Shown here: in pieces, positions 10,853 through 22,322 of the stretch
Numbering within the stretch: the stretch's first letter is position 1
How the letters are laid out: each line of letters starts with the position of its first letter
Assembly (NCBI GenBank): GCA_019828595.1
Contig: JAHQRK010000030.1
Coordinates: 434,001 to 498,000, forward strand
Origin: Aphanomyces cochlioides
Lineage: Eukaryota; Oomycota; Saprolegniomycetes; Saprolegniales; Verrucalvaceae
Length of the DNA: 64,000 nucleotides
Reading direction: 5' to 3'
Program-made: the position numbers and the translations under genes
Notes under the pieces: model-generated
The model's database searches: none
Told to the model about the DNA's origin: nothing
The model's input: only the letters and a program-made list of their open reading frames with translations

Positions 10853-12613
10853 ATGTACAGACCAGGTCCCGCCCCATCGACGTCGTCTGCTCCACGACAA
10901 GTGAATGGCGCCATGAATACTCGTCCACCATCATCGAATGGTGGCGTTCCAGCGATGGCAGCGCGGGTCGTTGATCTCCTAGACAGCGCCAAGCATGAAA
11001 TCGATGTTGTCTTGCAACAATTGCTCGTTGTACAAGCGGAAAAGGTGGATTTGGAACGTAAAGTGACGGCACAAGTGGCCGAAATGAATGCGATTCTCCA
11101 GACCGTCAAGACTCTCGAACAGAATCAACGACGCATGCGACAACAGTATGATGAAGATATTGAACGACTTCGACGTCAAGTGGCAGATGGACCTCCGCAA
11201 CAATCGTCGTCAGCTCCGTCAAATAACAGTGCACCATTTCACTTGCGCGGACCAGATGTGCCGCCGAGATCGGCACCTACGGCGTTTTTACCGCCACGAG
11301 CACCCCAGCTCCCGTCACCTTCCACTCGTTTGCCAGGTCTCACGCCGAATTTGATGCCCAAGGAAGACACACGTGGAATGCATCCACCATCCATCACACC
11401 AAACAACACCAGCAATACACGATCACTGCCGTCGTCGCCTGCCGCGAAGAAACTGAAGTCGTCGTCGTCATCGCCACAACCGACATCATCGCCGAATGCA
11501 GGTGCTGCTGCCACACCTTCTACGACGACTCCTGCTGCACCAACCTCTTCCAAGATCAAGTGGACGTTTACGTATGCATCTCGTCCATCTTCCGACTCGA
11601 GTAATGATCCCGGCGATCGACCTGCCTTGGATCTTGTCCATACGATTGACCACACTAGCGTCGTGTGTTGCGTTCGATTCTCGTCCGACGGTCGCTACCT
11701 GGCAACTGGTAGCCACGAAACAGCCCAAGTTTTTGACGTACAATCTGGTGCTCGTACGTTTTGGGCTCAGCGACCACCGCCAACGACAACCTCGTCGGCT
11801 TCCGAAGAAGACGCGTATGTTCGTGCTGTGTGCTTTTCCCCTGATGGTACAAAACTCGTCGCTGGCATGCCGCAACACACCGTGCGCCTCTGGGATATGC
11901 ACAAGGAAGAAGGAACTTCATCACCATTGTCGCTTGTGGGCCACGCAGCCGAAATTTACTCTGTAGATGCATCGCACGATCTGATCGTGTCTGGATCGGC
12001 AGACAGAAGTGTGCGCCTATGGAACATGCGATCTGGCACGTGTCAAGCAATTCTCGGCAAGGAAGAAGATGGCCCTGGTGATGCTGTAACCAGTGTTGCT
12101 CTCTCGCCTGATGGCAAGCTTGTCGCTGCTGCCTCACTCGACAAGATTGTGCGTATTTGGGATGTCGAAACTGCCAAGTTGATGGATCGATTGGAAGGCC
12201 ACTGTGACTCAGTGTACGCAGTTGCTTTTGCACCCGATGGTAAGAGTGTGGTGTCTGGATCCCTCGACAAGAATGTGATGGTTTGGGATGTAACCATGTC
12301 TGGAAAGACTACCACTCGACCGCGAATGCTTTTGCAAGGCCACAAGGACTTCGTCTTGTCTGTCGCTTACGCTGCAGATGGCAGGTACGTTGCCCGACAC
12401 TCAGGATTGTGACATTACTCACGTTTTCTTAGATGGATCATGTCTGGCTCGAAGGACCGATCGGTTGTGTGCTGGGACCCTCGACTCGCAAGGTCTGTCT
12501 TGACGCTTGGTGGATACCGCAACTCAGTCATCAGTGTCCACGGATCATCAACTGGATCATACGTAGCAACTGGAAGCGGCGATTCGTTTGCATGCGTGTG
12601 GAAACTCCAGTGA
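10853..12613 (+). CDS. Tup1/Groucho-type WD40 transcriptional corepressor
   Basis: Two exons, 10853-12384 and 12433-12613, join across a 48-bp GT..AG intron to give 570 residues. Without splicing the frame would end at 12412 in a non-WD sequence. Residues about 38-112 are a coiled coil starting VVDLLDSAKHEID, the N-terminal tetramerisation region of Tup1. Residues 113-258 are low-complexity and rich in Pro and Ser. Residues 261-570 hold about seven WD40 repeats (for example VRLWDM, VRIWDV, VMVWDV). The last ends TGSGDSFACVWKLQ after GGYRNSVISV, very like the Tup1 C-terminus. In other eukaryotes the protein represses transcription in the nucleus with partners such as Cyc8/Ssn6. The ATG at 10853 was chosen because the in-frame triplet at 10847 is TTG. 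Confidence 0.93.
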
Positions 12614-13393
12614 TATAGTTGACCATTTTGTCGTTATTGTATAGAAGCCACAATGATAATAAAAAAGGCACACATATTGCCCACCCACTTGCCCACAACC
12701 GATAGATACACGATTATGTCTTCTTGACCTTTCTAATCTACACAATCCTTTGCTTCATGAAGTGAATCACTTATCACGCATGATGTGCAAGTGGATGATG
12801 ATGCGCTCTTGTACCCAACTGAATCTAAAAAAAATCTAGATGGTGAATTGAAAGACTAATATGAAATTAGTGTCAAATAGTATTGTCTTTTCGGGCAAAA
12901 ACTCGAGATTTCTTCATTTTTGGAATCGATAATTATCCGGTTATTTGTCAGATTAACCGAAATTCAGAGCTTATCCGGACATAATTATGCGAAAATCCGG
13001 ATAATAGGTGTAGTTCACACATCGGAATGCTAAATAATAGCTACTAAAGTGTGTTTAGTAGTGTTAAAACACACGACAAACACACGTCAAAACACACACA
13101 AATCGATTTGTAAATTCGATTAAATCAACCGGCGATTCGAAATTTGAATCGAAAAGACAATATATTTCATCATTAGTTACAGAATTATATTGTCTTTTTC
13201 ACCCAAATTTGTATTTTTTTTACAAAAATCGAATTCTATTCCAAATCGATTCGTTCATACTGAAGTCAAGTATAAATGGAAAGTATGGCAAACGTTCCAA
13301 ATTAATTAGACGTGTGTCTGGGTGTGTTTTGCCTGAATTATGTCAATTCTGATTGGCTGAGCGATTTGCAGATCGATTTGAAAAAACGATACA
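12614..13393. other. Intergenic; left part of the TIR element that carries the 938-bp array
   Basis: From about 13190 the sequence follows the element seen intact at 29697-30540, including AAATCGATTCG, CATACTGAAGTCAAGTATAA and a GTGTGTCTGGGTGTGTTTTG block. It runs to ACGATACAT immediately before the first array unit. The segment 13020-13100 carries several AACACAC motifs. No gene is visible. Confidence 0.65.
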
Positions 13394-16300
13394 TGCGGCA
13401 TCTGTGTTAAGAATATCATATTTTTGTATGGGGTGTGTTAAGGATTCCAACACAAATGCCTGGAATCCATGTTCAATGATAAATTTATACTTGATTTCAT
13501 TATATGTATCCGGAAAGTGCAAGATTCCAGGCAACTGTGTTAGAGAATCCATCACATTTATTTACATTCGGCTGATTGGCCAATATTAAAAAGCTAGAAG
13601 TACTGAGCAGCATCAAGCAAAGTTGAAAAACTTTTAGATGCAATCGCTCTTAACTCCAATACTTTGCATTGCTCGAGCAATCAAAATTTCATAAGGCATT
13701 CTATGTATTTGAGGATTATTCTAACGAAATTTATTTAATGTGCCAGTGGCTTGCTGCGATTTTTCTGAATTGTTTGCCTCTGCTGTTCCTCATTGCTGAA
13801 CTAGATGAATTTGGTCGAATTCACCAGCACGGCATATTTTAAACTAATGAACATAACTGTGTTGTGAGTAATAATAAAGTTCAGGTGCCCAAATGAATGG
13901 CACAAAGCTTCTCGTAGTTCTGTGATTTGTTTAAGCATCGGTATCGGTGGTAATAGTCATAGTAGATCGCACGATCAATTTGAGAAACACTTCAGCAGAA
14001 GTGTTGAGAATTGCAAAGCTTTGTTGAAGGGAAAATTTACGAAAATGCAGTTTGATGTCATTGTTTATTCAGACTTGTGAAAGAGATATCTTCATCAGAG
14101 ATCTTAAGGGAGGGCGACAAAGGAAGATATACGACTATATTTATTATTGTGGGCGATAAACAGAGAGAAAGCATTCACCCTCTTGTGTTTCAAAGAATGG
14201 AATTAAATCTTTGCAAGAAGCTGCTATGTTCTCTGAACATTTCATGTCTGTCAAAATAGATTTATGACCAATCATATTGAGTATTTTGGTGTGATGAAAC
14301 TCCTAACACAGATGCCGTCATTATATACATCTGCGGCATCTGTGTTAAGAATTTCATATTTTTGTATGGGGTGTGTTAAAGATTCCAACACAAATGCCTG
14401 GAATCCATGTTCAATGATAAATTTATACTTGATTTCATTATATGTATCCGGAAAGTGCAAGATTCCAGGCAACTGTGTTAGAGAATCCATCACATTTATT
14501 TACATTCGGCTGATTGGCCAATATTAAAAAGCTAGAAGTACTGAGCAGCATCAAGCAAAGTTGAAAAACTTTTAGATGCAATCGCTCTTAACTCCAATAC
14601 TTTGCATTGCTCGAGCAATCAAAATTTCATAAGGCATTCTATGTATTTGAGGATTATTCTAACGAAATTTATTTAATGTGCCAGTGGCTTGCTGCGATTT
14701 TTCTGAATTGTTTGCCTCTGCTGTTCCTCATTGCTGAACTAGATGAATTTGGTCGAATTCACCAGCACGGCATATTTTAAACTAATGAACATAACTGTGT
14801 TGTGAGTAATAATAAAGTTCAGGTGCCCAAATGAATGGCACAAAGCTTCTCGTAGTTCTGTGATTTGTTTAAGCATCGGTATCGGTGGTAATAGTCATAG
14901 TAGATCGCACGATCAATTTGAGAAACACTTCAGCAGAAGTGTTGAGAATTGCAAAGCTTTGTTGAAGGGAAAATTTACGAAAATGCAGTTTGATGTCATT
15001 GTTTATTCAGACTTGTGAAAGAGATATCTTCATCAGAGATCTTAAGGGAGGGCGACAAAGGAAGATATACGACTATATTTATTATTGTGGGCGATAAACA
15101 GAGAGAAAGCATTCACCCTCTTGTGTTTCAAAGAATGGAATTAAATCTTTGCAAGAAGCTGCTATGTTCTCTGAACATTTCATGTCTGTCAAAATAGATT
15201 TATGACCAATCATATTGAGTATTTTGGTGTGATGAAACTCCTAACACAGATGCCGTCATTATATACATCTGCGGCATCTGTGTTAAGAATTTCATATTTT
15301 TGTATGGGGTGTGTTAAAGATTCCAACACAAATGCCTGGAATCCATGTTCAATGATAAATTTATACTTGATTTCATTATATGTATCCGGAAAGTGCAAGA
15401 TTCCAGGCAACTGTGTTAGAGAATCCATCACATTTATTTACATTCGGCTGATTGGCCAATATTAAAAAGCTAGAAGTACTGAGCAGCATCAAGCAAAGTT
15501 GAAAAACTTTTAGATGCAATCGCTCTTAACTCCAATACTTTGCATTGCTCGAGCAATCAAAATTTCATAAGGCATTCTATGTATTTGAGGATTATTCTAA
15601 CGAAATTTATTTAATGTGCCAGTGGCTTGCTGCGATTTTTCTGAATTGTTTGCCTCTGCTGTTCCTCATTGCTGAACTAGATGAATTTGGTCGAATTCAC
15701 CAGCACGGCATATTTTAAACTAATGAACATAACTGTGTTGTGAGTAATAATAAAGTTCAGGTGCCCAAATGAATGGCACAAAGCTTCTCGTAGTTCTGTG
15801 ATTTGTTTAAGCATCGGTATCGGTGGTAATAGTCATAGTAGATCGCACGATCAATTTGAGAAACACTTCAGCAGAAGTGTTGAGAATTGCAAAGCTTTGT
15901 TGAAGGGAAAATTTACGAAAATGCAGTTTGATGTCATTGTTTATTCAGACTTGTGAAAGAGATATCTTCATCAGAGATCTTAAGGGAGGGCGACAAAGGA
16001 AGATATACGACTATATTTATTATTGTGGGCGATAAACAGAGAGAAAGCATTCACCCTCTTGTGTTTCAAAGAATGGAATTAAATCTTTGCAAGAAGCTGC
16101 TATGTTCTCTGAACATTTCATGTCTGTCAAAATAGATTTATGACCAATCATATTGAGTATTTTGGTGTGATGAAACTCCTAACACAGATGCCGTCATTAT
16201 ATACATCTGCGGCATCTGTGTTAAGAATTTCATATTTTTGTATGGGGTGTGTTAAAGATTCCAACACAAATGCCTGGAATCCATGTTCAATGATAAATTT

Positions 16301-19300
16301 ATACTTGATTTCATTATATGTATCCGGAAAGTGCAAGATTCCAGGCAACTGTGTTAGAGAATCCATCACATTTATTTACATTCGGCTGATTGGCCAATAT
16401 TAAAAAGCTAGAAGTACTGAGCAGCATCAAGCAAAGTTGAAAAACTTTTAGATGCAATCGCTCTTAACTCCAATACTTTGCATTGCTCGAGCAATCAAAA
16501 TTTCATAAGGCATTCTATGTATTTGAGGATTATTCTAACGAAATTTATTTAATGTGCCAGTGGCTTGCTGCGATTTTTCTGAATTGTTTGCCTCTGCTGT
16601 TCCTCATTGCTGAACTAGATGAATTTGGTCGAATTCACCAGCACGGCATATTTTAAACTAATGAACATAACTGTGTTGTGAGTAATAATAAAGTTCAGGT
16701 GCCCAAATGAATGGCACAAAGCTTCTCGTAGTTCTGTGATTTGTTTAAGCATCGGTATCGGTGGTAATAGTCATAGTAGATCGCACGATCAATTTGAGAA
16801 ACACTTCAGCAGAAGTGTTGAGAATTGCAAAGCTTTGTTGAAGGGAAAATTTACGAAAATGCAGTTTGATGTCATTGTTTATTCAGACTTGTGAAAGAGA
16901 TATCTTCATCAGAGATCTTAAGGGAGGGCGACAAAGGAAGATATACGACTATATTTATTATTGTGGGCGATAAACAGAGAGAAAGCATTCACCCTCTTGT
17001 GTTTCAAAGAATGGAATTAAATCTTTGCAAGAAGCTGCTATGTTCTCTGAACATTTCATGTCTGTCAAAATAGATTTATGACCAATCATATTGAGTATTT
17101 TGGTGTGATGAAACTCCTAACACAGATGCCGTCATTATATACATCTGCGGCATCTGTGTTAAGAATTTCATATTTTTGTATGGGGTGTGTTAAAGATTCC
17201 AACACAAATGCCTGGAATCCATGTTCAATGATAAATTTATACTTGATTTCATTATATGTATCCGGAAAGTGCAAGATTCCAGGCAACTGTGTTAGAGAAT
17301 CCATCACATTTATTTACATTCGGCTGATTGGCCAATATTAAAAAGCTAGAAGTACTGAGCAGCATCAAGCAAAGTTGAAAAACTTTTAGATGCAATCGCT
17401 CTTAACTCCAATACTTTGCATTGCTCGAGCAATCAAAATTTCATAAGGCATTCTATGTATTTGAGGATTATTCTAACGAAATTTATTTAATGTGCCAGTG
17501 GCTTGCTGCGATTTTTCTGAATTGTTTGCCTCTGCTGTTCCTCATTGCTGAACTAGATGAATTTGGTCGAATTCACCAGCACGGCATATTTTAAACTAAT
17601 GAACATAACTGTGTTGTGAGTAATAATAAAGTTCAGGTGCCCAAATGAATGGCACAAAGCTTCTCGTAGTTCTGTGATTTGTTTAAGCATCGGTATCGGT
17701 GGTAATAGTCATAGTAGATCGCACGATCAATTTGAGAAACACTTCAGCAGAAGTGTTGAGAATTGCAAAGCTTTGTTGAAGGGAAAATTTACGAAAATGC
17801 AGTTTGATGTCATTGTTTATTCAGACTTGTGAAAGAGATATCTTCATCAGAGATCTTAAGGGAGGGCGACAAAGGAAGATATACGACTATATTTATTATT
17901 GTGGGCGATAAACAGAGAGAAAGCATTCACCCTCTTGTGTTTCAAAGAATGGAATTAAATCTTTGCAAGAAGCTGCTATGTTCTCTGAACATTTCATGTC
18001 TGTCAAAATAGATTTATGACCAATCATATTGAGTATTTTGGTGTGATGAAACTCCTAACACAGATGCCGTCATTATATACATCTGCGGCATCTGTGTTAA
18101 GAATTTCATATTTTTGTATGGGGTGTGTTAAAGATTCCAACACAAATGCCTGGAATCCATGTTCAATGATAAATTTATACTTGATTTCATTATATGTATC
18201 CGGAAAGTGCAAGATTCCAGGCAACTGTGTTAGAGAATCCATCACATTTATTTACATTCGGCTGATTGGCCAATATTAAAAAGCTAGAAGTACTGAGCAG
18301 CATCAAGCAAAGTTGAAAAACTTTTAGATGCAATCGCTCTTAACTCCAATACTTTGCATTGCTCGAGCAATCAAAATTTCATAAGGCATTCTATGTATTT
18401 GAGGATTATTCTAACGAAATTTATTTAATGTGCCAGTGGCTTGCTGCGATTTTTCTGAATTGTTTGCCTCTGCTGTTCCTCATTGCTGAACTAGATGAAT
18501 TTGGTCGAATTCACCAGCACGGCATATTTTAAACTAATGAACATAACTGTGTTGTGAGTAATAATAAAGTTCAGGTGCCCAAATGAATGGCACAAAGCTT
18601 CTCGTAGTTCTGTGATTTGTTTAAGCATCGGTATCGGTGGTAATAGTCATAGTAGATCGCACGATCAATTTGAGAAACACTTCAGCAGAAGTGTTTGAAG
18701 AATGCAAAGCTTTGTTGAAGGGAAAATTTACGAAAATGCAGTTTGATGTCATTGTTTATTCAGACTTGTGAAAGAGATATCTTCATCAGAGATCTTAAGG
18801 GAGGGCGACAAAGGAAGATATACGACTATATTTATTATTGTGGGCGATAAACAGAGAGAAAGCATTCACCCTCTTGTGTTTCAAAGAATGGAATTAAATC
18901 TTTGCAAGAAGCTGCTATGTTCTCTGAACATTTCATGTCTGTCAAAATAGATTTATGACCAATCATATTGAGTATTTTGGTGTGATGAAACTCCTAACAC
19001 AGATGCCGTCATTATATACATCTGCGGCATCTGTGTTAAGAATTTCATATTTTTGTATGGGGTGTGTTAAAGATTCCAACACAAATGCCTGGAATCCATG
19101 TTCAATGATAAATTTATACTTGATTTCATTATATGTATCCGGAAAGTGCAAGATTCCAGGCAACTGTGTTAGAGAATCCATCACATTTATTTACATTCGG
19201 CTGATTGGCCAATATTAAAAAGCTAGAAGTACTGAGCAGCATCAAGCAAAGTTGAAAAACTTTTAGATGCAATCGCTCTTAACTCCAATACTTTGCATTG

Positions 19301-20897
19301 CTCGAGCAATCAAAATTTCATAAGGCATTCTATGTATTTGAGGATTATTCTAACGAAATTTATTTAATGTGCCAGTGGCTTGCTGCGATTTTTCTGAATT
19401 GTTTGCCTCTGCTGTTCCTCATTGCTGAACTAGATGAATTTGGTCGAATTCACCAGCACGGCATATTTTAAACTAATGAACATAACTGTGTTGTGAGTAA
19501 TAATAAAGTTCAGGTGCCCAAATGAATGGCACAAAGCTTCTCGTAGTTCTGTGATTTGTTTAAGCATCGGTATCGGTGGTAATAGTCATAGTAGATCGCA
19601 CGATCAATTTGAGAAACACTTCAGCAGAAGTGTTGAGAATTGCAAAGCTTTGTTGAAGGGAAAATTTACGAAAATGCAGTTTGATGTCATTGTTTATTCA
19701 GACTTGTGAAAGAGATATCTTCATCAGAGATCTTAAGGGAGGGCGACAAAGGAAGATATACGACTATATTTATTATTGTGGGCGATAAACAGAGAGAAAG
19801 CATTCACCCTCTTGTGTTTCAAAGAATGGAATTAAATCTTTGCAAGAAGCTGCTATGTTCTCTGAACATTTCATGTCTGTCAAAATAGATTTATGACCAA
19901 TCATATTGAGTATTTTGGTGTGATGAAACTCCTAACACAGATGCCGTCATTATATACATCTGCGGCATCTGTGTTAAGAATTTCATATTTTTGTATGGGG
20001 TGTGTTAAAGATTCCAACACAAATGCCTGGAATCCATGTTCAATGATAAATTTATACTTGATTTCATTATATGTATCCGGAAAGTGCAAGATTCCAGGCA
20101 ACTGTGTTAGAGAATCCATCACATTTATTTACATTCGGCTGATTGGCCAATATTAAAAAGCTAGAAGTACTGAGCAGCATCAAGCAAAGTTGAAAAACTT
20201 TTAGATGCAATCGCTCTTAACTCCAATACTTTGCATTGCTCGAGCAATCAAAATTTCATAAGGCATTCTATGTATTTGAGGATTATTCTAACGAAATTTA
20301 TTTAATGTGCCAGTGGCTTGCTGCGATTTTTCTGAATTGTTTGCCTCTGCTGTTCCTCATTGCTGAACTAGATGAATTTGGTCGAATTCACCAGCACGGC
20401 ATATTTTAAACTAATGAACATAACTGTGTTGTGAGTAATAATAAAGTTCAGGTGCCCAAATGAATGGCACAAAGCTTCTCGTAGTTCTGTGATTTGTTTA
20501 AGCATCGGTATCGGTGGTAATAGTCATAGTAGATCGCACGATCAATTTGAGAAACACTTCAGCAGAAGTGTTGAGAATTGCAAAGCTTTGTTGAAGGGAA
20601 AATTTACGAAAATGCAGTTTGATGTCATTGTTTATTCAGACTTGTGAAAGAGATATCTTCATCAGAGATCTTAAGGGAGGGCGACAAAGGAAGATATACG
20701 ACTATATTTATTATTGTGGGCGATAAACAGAGAGAAAGCATTCACCCTCTTGTGTTTCAAAGAATGGAATTAAATCTTTGCAAGAAGCTGCTATGTTCTC
20801 TGAACATTTCATGTCTGTCAAAATAGATTTATGACCAATCATATTGAGTATTTTGGTGTGATGAAACTCCTAACACAGATGCCGTCATTATATACAT
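13394..20897 (+). repeat. Tandem array of eight 938-bp units
   Basis: Units begin near 13394, 14332, 15270, 16208, 17146, 18084, 19023 and 19961. The total is almost exactly eight periods. By eye the copies are essentially identical: the first differs by two substitutions near 13415 and 13432, and one near 18691-18706 carries a small change that adds one base. Each unit starts GGCATCTGTGTTA and ends with its reverse complement, so every junction is an inverted repeat around about 18 nt. A second, imperfect inverted repeat lies inside each unit (about 14371-14394 against 14459-14488 in the second unit). Open frames of 60, 73 and 87 codons recur only because the unit recurs, and resemble nothing known. 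Confidence 0.95.
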
Positions 20898-22322
20898 TTC
20901 GGACCCCCCTCATAATTTCGAATGAAATTGACAATACTTAATGTAAACTATTCAGAGTATATTGGATTTATTATGAGTACATAAAGAGGATGAATAAGTG
21001 CCGTACCTCACTGTGAATCAGTTCGTTGACTTTGAAGTTGAGACACGAGTTTGTGGATCTCAACTCTCAAGCAGCATTTTGCGGCTTTCAGAGTCTTAAT
21101 ATTGAAGAATTAATTCAAATCGTTCAATCTTCCTTCGCTGTGTCTCTCATGGCAGAGTTCAACGGACAAGGTAAATGAAAAGGTGTTTTGTTAGCGGCTT
21201 CTATTCTGGGGACGATCAAACGCGTCCAAATTGTATCATCAAAAATTTCGTTTCTTGCATATATAAATTTTGGACTATGGTTTTGAGTGTGCGATGATTT
21301 GAATAACTTGAAAGGTTGTCGTTGGTATGAGCTTACATTTTGCATTTATCACCAGAATGTTCGAGTAGGTGGATAAAGTCGTAGATTTGCTAACATTCTT
21401 AACATAGGCGACAGTGTTATTCTCCTTGTTTTGTACTCAAGATTGACCTCCAGTCACGCCTTGGTAAATCCAAACATGGCGCAAATACGGAGACAATTGC
21501 TTTATCAATTTGCAAAGGTTCCTATTCAGGTTAGACAGATACAATTTTTGGAAACCACCGTGAACATATTTCAACTGAGTATAAATCTTTACGAAAATGG
21601 CTTCATAGCAGCAAAATGGCTATCAATATAACTCACTCAATGCGAACTCTTGAGTAGAATTGCGTGTTTTGTATGTACAGATTTCCTGAAGTTAATAGGC
21701 AAACCTTCATAAATTATTATTCAAAACTGTAGTTAATATTACAGTATATATTTTTAACAATGTTTATTCAGATTCATAGGATGTTTATACAAATAATATT
21801 TGAAACTAATAAATATTTACAGGGTACTGACAGCTGTAAAGTTTACAGCTAATTGATGGAATGCTAGAGGAAGCCTAATGTGGAGCAGCGACCTCAAAGC
21901 AGTACAAATTACGCCATTCTTATATTAACAAGTTCTGAGGGCGATTGTAGTTATTCGAACCACACCTTACGATGTCGTGCCGTTGGCACATTAATCCTTC
22001 ATTTTCTCCCCCCCTTCCAAGGTGGCATGAAAGTCTTGAGCTATATTGTAGTTAATCTCGATCAGAACGTCTTTGTATTTCCTAGTGACCCTGAGGTGAC
22101 GCTGCTGAAGTGTATTCAAGATACGAATGAAATTTTTATTATTTTCTCGTCATGGCTGTATTTCCCCCTCAGTCAGTTTATACTTCCCCCATGATAACCT
22201 TGTAATATTTAATCTCATGATTTATCTTAGGAGTGCTGCGACTTGACTTGGCTTTCAGAACAACACCGAAAATTGTTTAATGTTTAAGGATTTCAAAGAC
22301 ATTTTTACGTGCAAGAATTGAG
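20898..22322. other. Intergenic; right end of the array-bearing TIR element, then no gene
   Basis: Positions 20898-20940 (TTCGGACCCCCCTCATAATT onward) match the right terminus of the 29697-30540 element, closing the element interrupted by the array. The rest is AT-rich. A C-run cluster lies near 22008-22020. The 104-codon frame at 21880-22194 spans this cluster and is not recognisable. Confidence 0.6.

Noticed and set aside
14077..20826. Repeated frames of 60, 73 and 87 codons in the 938-bp array
   Set aside because: They recur only because the unit does, are short, overlap on both strands and match no family. One copy also joins a unit boundary arbitrarily.
13394..20897. The array as a CRISPR-like or rDNA/5S repeat
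   Set aside because: The units are uniform over 938 bp with no unique spacers, the window is eukaryotic, and I see no rRNA, 5S or tRNA sequence in the unit.
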